Assembly (NCBI GenBank): GCA_002348385.1
Contig: DEBD01000013.1
Location: 1-36,098 of the forward strand
Reading direction: 5' to 3'
From: Gammaproteobacteria bacterium UBA2965
GTDB taxonomy: Bacteria; Pseudomonadota; Gammaproteobacteria; Pseudomonadales; Azotimanducaceae
DNA: 36,098 nt
Made by a program: the position numbers and the translations under genes. Positions 7,020 through 15,673 of the stretch are shown here, piece by piece (position 1 is the stretch's first letter; every line of letters starts with the position of its first letter). A model generated the notes under the pieces. The model worked only from the letters and a program-made list of their open reading frames with translations. It searched no databases and was not told the DNA's origin.

Positions 7020-8774
7020 ATGGACGCGCCCAAACCCCTTGGCCTGACGGATGTGGTACTGCGCGACGCGCACCAGAGCCTGCTGGCTACCCGCATGCGC
7101 ACCGATGACATGCTGCCCATTGCGGAGAAGCTCGATCAGGTGGGTTTCTGGGCGCTGGAATCCTGGGGTGGCGCCACCTTCGATGCCTGCATCCGCTATC
7201 TGGGCGAAGATCCCTGGGAGCGCATTCGCAAGCTGAAAGCCGCCATGCCCAACACGCCGCAGCAGATGCTGTTGCGTGGGCAGAATATTCTTGGCTATCG
7301 ACACTACGCAGACGACGTGGTGTACAAGTTCGTGGAGCGCGCTGCGTTCAACGGGGTAGACGTTTTCCGCATCTTCGATGCCATGAACGACATGCGCAAT
7401 CTGCGCACGGCCATTGCTGCCACATTGGATGTAGACAAGCATGCTCAAGGCACTATTTCCTACACCGTTAGTCCCGTGCACACCATGCAGGCGTGGGTGG
7501 ATCTCGGCCGTCAGATCGAGGACATGGGCGCGCACTCCATCGCCATCAAGGACATGGCGGGATTGCTGCGCCCGTACGACGCGTTTGAGTTGGTGTCGCG
7601 TCTGAAGGAGAGCGTGAATCTGCCCATCCACATGCAGTGCCACGCGACCACTGGCATGTCCACGGCCACCTATTTGAAGGCCATCGAAGCGGGTATCGAC
7701 AACGTGGACACCGCCATCTCATCCATGAGTATGACCTACGGCCACTCGCCCACAGAGTCGCTGGTGGCCATCCTCCAAGGCACCGAGCGCGACACTGGCT
7801 TGGACATAGACCTGCTGGAGGAGATTGCGGCCTATTTTCGCGAGGTGCGCAAGAAGTACGCTCAGTTTGAAGGTTCGCTGCGCGGCGTGGACTCGCGCAT
7901 TCTGGTGGCGCAGGTGCCGGGCGGCATGCTCACCAACCTGGAAAACCAGCTGCGCGAGCAGAATGCCACGGAAAGGCTCGACGAGGTGCTCGAGGAAATT
8001 CCCCGCGTGCGCGAAGACCTCGGCTACATTCCCCTGGTCACGCCCACCTCTCAGATCGTTGGCACCCAGTCGGTGATCAACGTGCTCATGGGCGAGCGCT
8101 ACAAGAACGTGACCAAGGAAACGACCGGCGTTCTCAAGGGTGAATACGGCTCCACGCCGGCTCCTCTAAATCCGGAGCTGCAGGCCAGTGTGCTCAACGG
8201 CGTCGACGCCATCACTTCGCGCCCCGCGGACCATCTCGAGCCCGAGGTGCAGACGCTGACCAGCGAGCTGCAGGAGCTCGCGGCTGAACGCAACATCCGG
8301 CTGGCAGACGATGTAATCGACGACGTGTTGACCTTTGCCCTGTTTCCGCAGGTAGGGCTGAAATTCCTGGAGAACCGCGGCGATCCAAGCGCTTTTGAGC
8401 CCACACCAACGCTCGGCGCCCAGACGGTGCAGAGCCTTGCGCAGGCATCCAATGATGGTCCCGCTGTTTACACGGTGCGGGTGAACGGCAAAGAGTTCAA
8501 CGTGGAGGTCAACGAAGGGGGCAAGGTCACGGACGTGGAGCCGGTGGAAGACGCCGGAGTCGGCGAGCCCGTGGAGGCCGCGCTGGCCGGCAACATCTTC
8601 AAGGTGCTGGTGCGTCCGGGAGATTCCGTGACCGCAGGGCAGACCATTGTGGTGCTGGAAGCTATGAAGATGGAGACGGAGATCGCTGCACATCGCGACG
8701 GCACCATCGTCCAGGTGCTGGTGCGCGAAGGCGATGCCGTGGCGGTGGGCGATGCGCTGCTTAGCATCGGCTGA
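7020..8774 (+). CDS. oadA: Oxaloacetate decarboxylase alpha subunit (carboxyltransferase-biotin carrier)
   Basis: This 584-residue protein has the full OadA/PycB layout. The carboxyltransferase TIM barrel has the early LTDVVLRDAHQSLLATRMRT, a catalytic Lys region AIKDMAGLL and metal-binding His in PIHMQCHATTGM. A conserved PycB domain follows, then a short linker and a C-terminal biotinyl domain in which Lys of EAMKMETEI (about residue 550) carries biotin. The subunit moves the carboxyl group from oxaloacetate to biotin, and OadB then decarboxylates it to pump sodium. The flanking oadG and oadB argue against a pyruvate carboxylase B subunit. AAGAGG precedes the ATG at 7020. Confidence 0.93.
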   Translation: MDAPKPLGLTDVVLRDAHQSLLATRMRTDDMLPIAEKLDQVGFWALESWGGATFDACIRYLGEDPWERIRKLKAAMPNTPQQMLLRGQNILGYRHYADDVVYKFVERAAFNGVDVFRIFDAMNDMRNLRTAIAATLDVDKHAQGTISYTVSPVHTMQAWVDLGRQIEDMGAHSIAIKDMAGLLRPYDAFELVSRLKESVNLPIHMQCHATTGMSTATYLKAIEAGIDNVDTAISSMSMTYGHSPTESLVAILQGTERDTGLDIDLLEEIAAYFREVRKKYAQFEGSLRGVDSRILVAQVPGGMLTNLENQLREQNATERLDEVLEEIPRVREDLGYIPLVTPTSQIVGTQSVINVLMGERYKNVTKETTGVLKGEYGSTPAPLNPELQASVLNGVDAITSRPADHLEPEVQTLTSELQELAAERNIRLADDVIDDVLTFALFPQVGLKFLENRGDPSAFEPTPTLGAQTVQSLAQASNDGPAVYTVRVNGKEFNVEVNEGGKVTDVEPVEDAGVGEPVEAALAGNIFKVLVRPGDSVTAGQTIVVLEAMKMETEIAAHRDGTIVQVLVREGDAVAVGDALLSIG

Positions 8775-8777
8775 CGC

Positions 8778-9911
8778 GTGGAGCTGCTGACCCAATTCTG
8801 GGAGGGCACGGGCCTGTTCCTGATTACCTGGAAGCAGGTGCTGATGCTGGGCATCTGTCTGGCGTTGCTCTACCTGGCCATCGCCAAGCAGTTCGAGCCG
8901 TTGCTGCTGGTGACCATCGGATTCGGCGGCATTCTGGCAAACATCCCTGGCGCCGGTATGGCCGAAGGCGGCGGCTTGCTGCACCTGATCTATGTGGTGG
9001 GCGTCGAGTCAGGAGCCTTTCCGCTGATCATCTTCATGGGTGTGGGCGCGCTCACGGATTTCGGCCCCATGCTGGCCAATCCGCGCACCTTGTTTCTGGG
9101 GGCCGCTGCCCAATTCGGTATCTTTGCCACGCTGTTTGGCGCCGTTGCCCTGACCGGCTTGGGCATCATGGACTTCAGCCTGCGCGAGGCTGCCGCCATC
9201 GCTATCATCGGAGGCGCCGATGGCCCCACCGCCATCTATCTGGCGGGCAAGCTGGCACCCCATCTGCTCGGTGCCATCGCGGTGGCCGCGTACAGCTACA
9301 TGGCTCTGGTGCCTTTGATTCAGCCCCCCATCATGCGGGCGCTCACCAGCGAGCGTGAGCGCCAGATCAACATGGTGCAGCTGCGAGAGGTGTCTCAGCG
9401 TGAGCGCATCGTCTTTCCATTGCTGCTGGTACTGCTGGTTGCCCTGGTGCTGCCCACCGCAGCACCGCTGTTGGGCATGTTCTGCTTTGGCAACCTCATG
9501 CGCGAATGCGGGGTAGTGGAGCGGTTGTCCAACACCACCCAGAACGCTCTGATCAACGTCGTGACTATTTTCCTGGGCCTGGCTGTGGGCTCCAAACTGT
9601 CGGCAGAACAGTTTCTGGTACCCAGCACCATTGGCATCCTGCTGCTGGGCATGGTGGCATTTTCCATCGGAACGGCGTCCGGGGTGCTCATGGCCAAGCT
9701 CATGAACCGGTTGTCGGACACGCCCATCAACCCGCTCATTGGTGCCGCTGGCGTGTCCGCCGTACCCATGGCCGCCCGGGTAGTTAACCGGGTGGGGCTG
9801 GAAGCCAACCAGCAGAACTTTCTGCTCATGCACGCCATGGGCCCCAACGTGGCCGGTGTGATCGGTTCCGCCATCGCCGCGGGGATGATGATTCTGTTCA
9901 CCGCGGGCTAG
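8778..9911 (+). CDS. oadB: Sodium ion-translocating decarboxylase beta subunit
   Basis: This 377-residue integral membrane protein has many hydrophobic helices and the conserved motifs of the OadB/GcdB/MmdB family: GVGALTDFGPMLANPRT with the functional Asp, IIGGADGPTAIYLAGKLAP, and NPLIGAAGVSAVPMAARVV near the C-terminus. It decarboxylates carboxybiotin and exports Na+ across the inner membrane. It starts with GTG three bases after the oadA stop, so translation is probably coupled. The length equals the short form of the family. Confidence 0.93.
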   Translation: MELLTQFWEGTGLFLITWKQVLMLGICLALLYLAIAKQFEPLLLVTIGFGGILANIPGAGMAEGGGLLHLIYVVGVESGAFPLIIFMGVGALTDFGPMLANPRTLFLGAAAQFGIFATLFGAVALTGLGIMDFSLREAAAIAIIGGADGPTAIYLAGKLAPHLLGAIAVAAYSYMALVPLIQPPIMRALTSERERQINMVQLREVSQRERIVFPLLLVLLVALVLPTAAPLLGMFCFGNLMRECGVVERLSNTTQNALINVVTIFLGLAVGSKLSAEQFLVPSTIGILLLGMVAFSIGTASGVLMAKLMNRLSDTPINPLIGAAGVSAVPMAARVVNRVGLEANQQNFLLMHAMGPNVAGVIGSAIAAGMMILFTAG

Positions 9912-9961
9912 CGCTGTTTGCTGATAGAATAAGGGTTTGTGTCTTGCCGCGTGGATCACCT

Positions 9962-10471
9962 ATGACTCGATGGGCCGCCGTGTTTGTGCTGTTGGGCGCC
10001 AGCAGTGCCTGGGCCGACGACGCCTACTGGGTGGCGGTGGGAAGCTTTTCGAGTCAGGAGAAAGCTGAACAGGGCCGCGACTTGATTGGTGAACGCCTGC
10101 TACAACCGCTGTCGGTCGTGCCGGCAGACAATACCGCGATGCCGCGCTACCGGGTGCTGATGGGCCCATACGCGAGCCGCGAGGAAGCTGACCAATCCAG
10201 TGGTTCCGCTTTCGGGGCCGGCATTGTGGATGCTTGGATTCTGCAGACCGCACAGCGGCCAGTGCAACCAGACGCGCTGAGTAATGTGGCGGATTACTCC
10301 GCCGGCGACTACACCTCGCCGGACTGGGCATCCCGGTATGATGATCTGCCACTGGAAATGGATGCTCAGCCGCTAGGCCAGGGCTCGCTCGAGCCAAGAG
10401 AGAAGGTGGAAAGGGTGCTGGTAGAGGAAGCTCCCGCGGACTATCAGCTGCATCGCCTGCGGCGGGACTAA
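9962..10471 (+). CDS. Exported SPOR-domain protein
   Basis: ATG at 9962 gives 169 residues with a signal peptide MTRWAAVFVLLGASSAWA cleaved before DDAYW. A SPOR-like domain follows at about residues 21-95: YWVAVGSFSSQEKAEQGRDL on the first half and YRVLMGPYASREEADQ on the second. SPOR domains bind glycan strands lacking stem peptides at division sites. The rest is acidic, low in pattern and of unknown role. The start is chosen at 9962 because the signal peptide begins there; an upstream TTG at 9944 is less likely. It lies 50 bases after oadB, and its role is unrelated to the pump. Confidence 0.75.
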   Translation: MTRWAAVFVLLGASSAWADDAYWVAVGSFSSQEKAEQGRDLIGERLLQPLSVVPADNTAMPRYRVLMGPYASREEADQSSGSAFGAGIVDAWILQTAQRPVQPDALSNVADYSAGDYTSPDWASRYDDLPLEMDAQPLGQGSLEPREKVERVLVEEAPADYQLHRLRRD

Positions 10472-10527
10472 CCTGCCGGCAGCGGGGATTGAGCCCGCGA
10501 CATTGGTCCCGCTGACCTGGCGGCAGG
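10472..10527. repeat. Nested inverted repeat after the SPOR gene
   Basis: CCTGCCG at 10472-10478 pairs with CGGCAGG at 10521-10527, and inside it AGCGGG (10481-10486) pairs with CCCGCT (10508-10513). A further small GC hairpin (GCGGG..CCCGC) lies between. It begins one base after the SPOR stop codon. Read on the minus strand, the inner part resembles a tRNA T-arm, but no complete cloverleaf can be drawn. It may be a terminator without a U-tract or a decayed tRNA. Confidence 0.4.
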
Positions 10528-10570
10528 GAGGTTTCATTAGATCCGGGGTTAGGTGAGAATCGGCTCTACC

Positions 10571-10647
10571 GCCCCGGTGGCACAACTGGATAGCGCGGCC
10601 CCCTCCTAAGGGGCAGGTTGAGGGTTCGATTCCTTCCCGGGGCGCCA
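10571..10647 (+). tRNA. tRNA-Arg (anticodon CCT)
   Basis: The cloverleaf is complete: acceptor GCCCCGG with CCGGGGC, discriminator G and encoded CCA; anticodon stem GCCCC/GGGGC around loop CTCCTAA (anticodon CCT); T loop TTCGATT. It decodes AGG. A run of seven T follows about 20 bases downstream (around 10668-10675). The accessory cupin/TonB-receptor block begins about 200 bases after this tRNA, a common site for acquired DNA. Confidence 0.96.
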
Positions 10648-10858
10648 ATAATGCCAATGCCGAATCGTTTTTTTGAGTGTGTGTTTTCCCGCCGATAAGC
10701 ACACATGCCCGGAGATTTTGTCTACTCAACAACCAAGTTGGTCCCCGGTGAGTACGGCGACTTATTGCTTCTGGGAGAACGGCTTGCTGCCGCAAACGGC
10801 ATATGCGAGGATGCGCCGCCGCGGCCAACGGTGAGCCGCTAGCTACGGAGTGAGTGTC

Positions 10859-11296
10859 ATGCGTGAAGAACTCGGATTGTTCATCGATACCGAAAACGGC
10901 GACTGGATCGACCTGGGGCTCCCCAACAGCGAGCCTGGTGAAAATGCCATGATGGTATTGCGGATCAGCGAAGAGAATGGCTCATATACCGCGTTGATAA
11001 AGTCCAAGGCGGGTACGCAGATTCCTCCCCATGTGCACCTTGGCGAGACGGTTGTTTACGTCCTAGAAGGTGCGTTGGAATATCACGGTGGGGTGGCGAC
11101 TGCGGGTGGGTACGTTTACGAGCCGTCCGGCGCTGTCCACGAGGCAACCAAACATGATGTAGACACCGTGTATTTTGTGCACGTACAAAACGGTGCGGTA
11201 TTTTTTAACGAGGACGGCAGCGAAGGTCCGGTCTATGATTGGCGCTCAGTGATGGCAATTCGCGATGCCCACGAAGCTTCCAACGCTCAGGCATAA
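10859..11296 (+). CDS. Cupin-domain protein
   Basis: This 145-residue protein has a single cupin domain in its middle. Motif 1 is QIPPHVHLGETVVYVLEGALE, with the two His and the Glu that bind metal, and motif 2 is GGYVYEPSGAVHEATKH with the third His. It resembles the ChrR-like/2,4'-dihydroxyacetophenone-dioxygenase-like cupins, some of which are mononuclear iron dioxygenases. ATG at 10859 is preferred over GTG at 10850 because GGAG (10847-10850) sits eight bases before it. The second cupin gene (15230-15673) is of similar length and type, and the pair brackets the TonB receptor and flavin monooxygenase. Substrate unknown. Confidence 0.8.
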   Translation: MREELGLFIDTENGDWIDLGLPNSEPGENAMMVLRISEENGSYTALIKSKAGTQIPPHVHLGETVVYVLEGALEYHGGVATAGGYVYEPSGAVHEATKHDVDTVYFVHVQNGAVFFNEDGSEGPVYDWRSVMAIRDAHEASNAQA

Positions 11297-11318
11297 GCTA
11301 AAAGCTAAAAGCTAAAAG
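11295..11318. repeat. Short tandem repeat (three 7-base units)
   Basis: AAGCTAA is repeated three times in a row plus AAG, starting within the stop codon of the cupin gene. It is a small slippage-prone repeat. No function is evident. Confidence 0.7.
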
Positions 11319-11509
11319 TTCCTTATCGCTGCGGCAACCAATGTCGCGGCGTAACGTTTCGGAAAAGGATCAGACCCTATTACCCGGGGGCAATCTTTAC
11401 TGATAAAATTCAATTGGTTAGTGGAAATCACTACGGTGCGTGACCTGGAAGTTGCGATCTAGGCGCGCGCTTAAAGGCTATCGTTAAAAGGCACAGGAGA
11501 GTAACGGTA
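11319..11509 (+). promoter_or_regulatory. Leader region of the TonB-dependent receptor
   Basis: About 190 bases without a gene lie upstream of the receptor. A weak promoter can be drawn from TTACCC (11380-11385) and TAAAAT (11404-11409) with an 18-base spacer. AGGAGAG just before the receptor ATG is a good ribosome binding site. No Fur box or clear operator was seen, so iron control is not supported. Confidence 0.3.
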
Positions 11510-13741
11510 ATGAAGAGAGTTAAAACTGGAGCGACTACGCTGGCGCTAGCCATGATCTTGGCCGGTGGTCTGCCGTCCGCGACCGTGAGCGCTGAAGAAG
11601 CGGCTGGTGCGGATGACAGCGTCATCGAGGAAGTTTTCGTCACGGCTCGTAAGCGCACGGAAAGTGTGCTCGAGATTCCAGAGAGCATTGAGGTAATCTC
11701 CGGCGAGGCCATTGCACGACAGAATCTCACTACGCTGGATGATATTGGTAATGGCATCGCAAATCTAAACCTCTCTAGGCGGGCAGACGGTTTCCCGAAC
11801 GTGTCGATTCGCGGGGTGGGATCGTTTGGTAATACCCAAGGCGTTGGATTCTACCTGGATGATGTTCAGATATTCTCTGACGCATCGTCGCGCTTTGGAG
11901 ACTTGGAGCGCATTGAGGTGCTAAAAGGCCCTCAGGGAACCTTGTATGGCGGAAGTAATATTGGCGGTGCCATCAAGTATGTGAGTAAGCGTCCAGATCC
12001 TGAGGCTGTCTCCGGGCGAGTTAAACTTCGTGGCGGGGAACAAAGCATCATCGATGTGGAAGGCAGCATCAATCTGCCACTGGGCGACTCAGGTTGGGCA
12101 GCCCGTTTATTTGGGTTCGCTTACAATGATGATGGTTATCTGACAAACCCGAATACGCCACGGCTTAATGGTCTGCGTAGTGACAATGATGAGGACGAAG
12201 GCGAAATCGAAGAGTACGGCATGCGTGCGTCGGTGGCCGGCCCATTGGGTGAGCGTCTGTCAGTTTATGCGGCGTTTCGTTGGAACGATCTGGACGGTCC
12301 GAACAACAACTGGGTTCGAGAGTTGGACGAAGATCTTGACTACCCCGATCTCGTACAAACCACGTTTAATTCTAGGCATCAGAAAGAAACTTTCGCGGGC
12401 ACGCTAGAGTTTACGCTCGAATTCGATCGGTTCGACGTGGTGTCGTTGACGTCCTATACCGACACAGACAGCCTTCGATATACGGATGTGGATCTGCGCG
12501 AGGAGTATATCTTCGACAATCTAAACGACCACACTATGGAGACGTTTACGCAGGAGCTTAGGGTTACCTCCACGCACGACGGACCCCTGCAGTGGATCGC
12601 CGGTGCCTTCTATTCCAAGTACGAAGGCGTCTGGAATGCGACACAAATTTGGTTTGACGCCCGGATTGATGAGATGGGCAATATCAGTGGACCCTTGGGC
12701 TGTGCCATCGGCTCTCCCGCTTGTTCCGGGGTGTGGTTGGGTCAGATCCTCACATTGGATATGGAAACTGACAATTTACCTTTGCCTGCACGATCCAGTG
12801 ACAAAGAGAAAACCCAGCTCGGCGGCTTTGTGAATCTCACGTACAACTGGGAATCTTGGGAGGTGAACGCGGGTCTTCGTGTGGATGAATGGAAGAACGA
12901 AACGGTTGATATGCTTACGGGCGTGTCCAACGATGTCGATGATGTCGAAGTGCTTCCCCGCTTCTCGCTGACGCGTTGGATGAATGAAGACAACATGGTG
13001 TATTTCACCTTGGCGGAGGGTTATGAACCGGGTGGATTCAACGCGACCAGCGTTGATGACACGATACTTGGTTATGGCGCCGAGCAAGCAACAAGCTATG
13101 AGCTAGGGTGGAAGGGGCGCAGTACCGATGGGCGGCTGAATGTGTCGCTTGCGGGCTTCTACATCGACTACAAATCCCGCCAGATCGAGTTTCAGGCGGA
13201 CAATGGCGAGGGACAGCTTGTAGAAGGGATCTTCAACCTGGGCGGCTCGGAGCAGTTCGGTCTTGAGGCCGAGGCATCTTTCCAGTTGACGGAGGCTCTG
13301 CGTTTGACGGGCGCCTTTGGTTGGGTCGATGCTGAGTGGAATAGCGGCGTTGTTGTGCAGGGAGTGGATGTTGGCGGTACTACGCCGCCGGTAGTGCAAG
13401 ACGTGAATTGGCATCTTGGCGCGGATTTCGAGCATCCAATTGGCGACGGCGGTCTAAGGCTGGTAGCTGCGGTCCAGATCAATCACGCTGGCGAGTACGA
13501 AGGCCTCCAGGTGTGGGATACCGTCACTAACCCAGACTACACGCTGGTCAATGCGCAGCTTGGTGTGGTGGCAGAGCGCTGGGAGCTAATGGTTACGGCT
13601 AAGAATCTTTTCGACAAAGACCACTACGTCGACCTGCAGCGTTTCCCCAATCTGTATTTGCTTGACGGTGGCGAGAACATCCTGATTGGCACCCGCGGGC
13701 AACCCAGGTTAATCACCGGGAGCATTACCTTTCATTTCTAA
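11510..13741 (+). CDS. TonB-dependent outer-membrane receptor
   Basis: This 743-residue protein starts with a signal peptide (MKRVKTGATTLALAMILAGG, cut around ATVSA-EE). A TonB-box-like EEVFVTARKR lies near residue 41. The plug domain has IPESIEVISGEAIARQN, VSIRGVGSFGNTQGVGFYLD and LERIEVLKGPQGTLYGGSNI followed by GGAIKYVSKRP. A beta-barrel follows, ending in a C-terminal aromatic strand (GSITFHF) recognised by the BAM complex. The group is the 'EVFVTARKR' receptors common in marine and sphingomonad-like bacteria, which take up organic substrates as often as siderophores. The neighbouring cupins and flavin monooxygenase point to an organic nutrient. Base composition is visibly more AT-rich than the flanking operons. 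Confidence 0.93.
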   Translation: MKRVKTGATTLALAMILAGGLPSATVSAEEAAGADDSVIEEVFVTARKRTESVLEIPESIEVISGEAIARQNLTTLDDIGNGIANLNLSRRADGFPNVSIRGVGSFGNTQGVGFYLDDVQIFSDASSRFGDLERIEVLKGPQGTLYGGSNIGGAIKYVSKRPDPEAVSGRVKLRGGEQSIIDVEGSINLPLGDSGWAARLFGFAYNDDGYLTNPNTPRLNGLRSDNDEDEGEIEEYGMRASVAGPLGERLSVYAAFRWNDLDGPNNNWVRELDEDLDYPDLVQTTFNSRHQKETFAGTLEFTLEFDRFDVVSLTSYTDTDSLRYTDVDLREEYIFDNLNDHTMETFTQELRVTSTHDGPLQWIAGAFYSKYEGVWNATQIWFDARIDEMGNISGPLGCAIGSPACSGVWLGQILTLDMETDNLPLPARSSDKEKTQLGGFVNLTYNWESWEVNAGLRVDEWKNETVDMLTGVSNDVDDVEVLPRFSLTRWMNEDNMVYFTLAEGYEPGGFNATSVDDTILGYGAEQATSYELGWKGRSTDGRLNVSLAGFYIDYKSRQIEFQADNGEGQLVEGIFNLGGSEQFGLEAEASFQLTEALRLTGAFGWVDAEWNSGVVVQGVDVGGTTPPVVQDVNWHLGADFEHPIGDGGLRLVAAVQINHAGEYEGLQVWDTVTNPDYTLVNAQLGVVAERWELMVTAKNLFDKDHYVDLQRFPNLYLLDGGENILIGTRGQPRLITGSITFHF

Positions 13742-13778
13742 TGAGGGATAAAGCTGGGACACATACGGGCTAGCGTTA

Positions 13779-13793
13779 GGTTCGCAAAGAACC
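13779..13793. terminator. Hairpin between convergent genes
   Basis: GGTTC (13779-13783) pairs with GAACC (13789-13793) around GCAAA, between the ends of the receptor and monooxygenase genes. A second small hairpin, AGCCC/GGGCT, lies at 13800-13813. Neither has a T-tract, so termination is only a possibility. Confidence 0.25.
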
Positions 13794-13812
13794 CAATGCA
13801 GCCCGTGCGGGC

Positions 13813-15147
13813 TCAGTATTCCAACAGGTGCTCCCTAAGCGTATGGTGGCTGTAGCCATCCCGCATTAACCCCCGGCGCCGGAGCGCCGGGGCGAGCCCG
13901 TCTGCTATCTCAGCGATTCGGCGCCGAGTGGCATCCCAACCACCGATCAGAAACCCGTCACCGCCCACTTCTTGGATCAGTTCGCTCATCTGTCCGGCCA
14001 ACTGATCTGGCGTGCCCGCCAGATCGGTTCCTGCCATGTCGAGGGTGGGTAGCACCTCTCGAAGCGTGGAACCAACGGCCATCATCTGCTCGAAAACTGC
14101 CCGATGGCCTTCCTCGGGCTCGTAGTCAGCCAGCGGTGCATCCAGATCGATGTTAGCAAGGTCCAGGCCGCCCACGGCAGAGTAACCAGCCATCGTCAGC
14201 GTGCCGTCGAGCCCTCCCGCTCGGCTGGCGTCCCGTATGGCAACACGCGCATCCACCTCGTGTTGTGTTTCGCCCACGACAGGATCGATTAGATACAGCA
14301 CCTTGACGGTGTCAGGGTCGCGGCCAACGGCCATCGCGTGTTCTCTCACCGAGTCCCGAAATGCCTTCATGTTTTCCGCCCCTTTGGCCATGCAGACCAC
14401 GGCTTCGGCATGCTCCGCGGCAAATCGTATTCCGCGCGGCGAACCGCCGGCTTGCACGTAAACGGGGCGCCCTTGGGGGCTTGGCTGCACGTTCAAGGGC
14501 CCCGTGCTGCGAAAGTGCCTACCCTCGTAGTCCACCGAGGAAATCTTGCTGTGCTCCGCATAGATCCCACTGGCCTCGTCGATGGCCACGCTGTCTGGTT
14601 CCCATGACGCCCACAACTTTTCGGCGAGTTCCACGAACTCATCGGCAATGTCGTAGCGCTCGTCGTGCTCGGGCAGCTCCACGCCAAAACATCCGGCAGC
14701 TTGGCGGCTACTGGTGGTCACTATGTTCCAGCCGAAGCGGCCGCCCGTCATGCTGTCAAGCGTCCCTGCCAGGCGAGCAAGCGCATAGGGGTGGTAGAAA
14801 GTGGTGGAGAGGGTGGCCACGAGTCCAATACGTTTGGTGGTGTAACCGAGAACGGGTACCAGTGAGGCGGGGTCATGCATTGGTGTCATGTGGCCCTGGT
14901 TCAGATAGGTCTTAGCGGAGCCGCCGAAGGTGTCCGGAACGTATGCGGTATCAGCGAACATCATGATGTCGAAACAGGCACGCTCTAGCGCCTGAGCCCA
15001 TTCGACGAAGTAATCTCCTTGAACCCACTCCCTGGGGGTGGCATTACCGGTCCAAGTTCGATTCCACGTAGGCAAGCCGTACCCACGTCCGATGAACCAC
15101 CCCATGTGAAACATGTCTCCTGACATAGCTGCCCCCGTGCCCGTCAT
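13813..15147 (-). CDS. DmoA/NtaA-type FMN-dependent monooxygenase (LLM class)
   Basis: This 444-residue protein matches the nitrilotriacetate/dimethylsulfide monooxygenase branch of bacterial luciferase-like enzymes. It has the start FHMGWFIGRGYGLPTWNR, then FVEWAQALERACFDIMMFAD, LDSMTGGRFGWNIVTTSSRQ with AAGCFG, EGRHFRSTGPLNVQPSPQGR, PVYVQAGGSPRG, and the family-typical AGTPDQLAGQM near the C-terminus. These enzymes use FMNH2 from a separate reductase to cleave C-N or C-S bonds. No flavin reductase gene lies nearby. The start could be ATG at 15147 or, with a purine-rich stretch ahead of it, ATG at 15126. It follows the second cupin gene on the same strand (82-base gap) and converges with the TonB receptor, suggesting one uptake/degradation module. 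Confidence 0.9.
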   Translation of the reverse strand: MTGTGAAMSGDMFHMGWFIGRGYGLPTWNRTWTGNATPREWVQGDYFVEWAQALERACFDIMMFADTAYVPDTFGGSAKTYLNQGHMTPMHDPASLVPVLGYTTKRIGLVATLSTTFYHPYALARLAGTLDSMTGGRFGWNIVTTSSRQAAGCFGVELPEHDERYDIADEFVELAEKLWASWEPDSVAIDEASGIYAEHSKISSVDYEGRHFRSTGPLNVQPSPQGRPVYVQAGGSPRGIRFAAEHAEAVVCMAKGAENMKAFRDSVREHAMAVGRDPDTVKVLYLIDPVVGETQHEVDARVAIRDASRAGGLDGTLTMAGYSAVGGLDLANIDLDAPLADYEPEEGHRAVFEQMMAVGSTLREVLPTLDMAGTDLAGTPDQLAGQMSELIQEVGGDGFLIGGWDATRRRIAEIADGLAPALRRRGLMRDGYSHHTLREHLLEY

Positions 15148-15229
15148 GTGAGACCGAAGATTCTAACAGTGATCGATGACCACGCAGAAAAACGTGCGCG
15201 TTCATCGGCTAATCAATCTGGCTTTTGTG

Positions 15230-15673
15230 TCACTCGGCTGACGCGTTCCAGGCGTCCAGAACCTGCTTGCAACCCACCAGCGCGATAGTGTTGCCGTCGT
15301 CGTCAATGAAATTCAGCGGGCCGAGAAAGGTCATGTAGAATTCGCTGTCTACATCGAATTCCGTATGATCGTGCTGAGCGTTGCACTCTTCGTATCCGTA
15401 GCCAGGTGCTACTGCGGTTGCGCCGCCTTCTGTAGATCCCCCGCGCACATGCATGCGACCTTTGGTGAGAAAGTACTCGCCCGGCCCCATGTGGATGTGC
15501 TTGGCGAACGAGGTGCCGGCGGGGCAGTCGAAGATCGCCGTCCACGCCCCCGCTTCGGGTGATACGTGGAGCAGCTTCCAGCGAATCGGTCCGCTGCAGA
15601 GCCCTTCGGGAAAAGGTGCCCAATCTACCGCGTCCATTTGAATGTAGTCACCGGTGGGGCTGTTGTCGCTCAT
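15230..15673 (-). CDS. Cupin-domain protein (second copy of the type)
   Basis: ATG at 15673 is fixed by an excellent ribosome binding site (GGGAGG, eight bases upstream), giving 147 residues. A ChrR-like cupin occupies the middle: GTSFAKHIHMGPGEYFLTKG carries two His and Glu, and HVRGG follows. The second motif, GYGYEECNAQHDHTEFDVDS, is His-rich. It has the same length and layout as the cupin at 10859-11296, though the sequences differ widely. It probably forms an operon with the downstream flavin monooxygenase. A metal-dependent dioxygenase or isomerase step is possible but not shown. Confidence 0.78.
   Translation of the reverse strand: MSDNSPTGDYIQMDAVDWAPFPEGLCSGPIRWKLLHVSPEAGAWTAIFDCPAGTSFAKHIHMGPGEYFLTKGRMHVRGGSTEGGATAVAPGYGYEECNAQHDHTEFDVDSEFYMTFLGPLNFIDDDGNTIALVGCKQVLDAWNASAE

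Noticed and set aside
8166..9959. Long minus-strand ORFs antisense to oadA and oadB
   Set aside because: They are His/Gln-rich shadow frames opposite well-recognised genes.
10373..10828. Minus-strand ORF containing PREGIEPSTCPLGGG-like peptide
   Set aside because: This is the antisense translation of tRNA-Arg(CCT), a well-known false protein pattern.
11340..11400. GGATCAGACCC-like motif as a known palindromic repeat family
   Set aside because: Only one imperfect copy is seen, too little to call an element.
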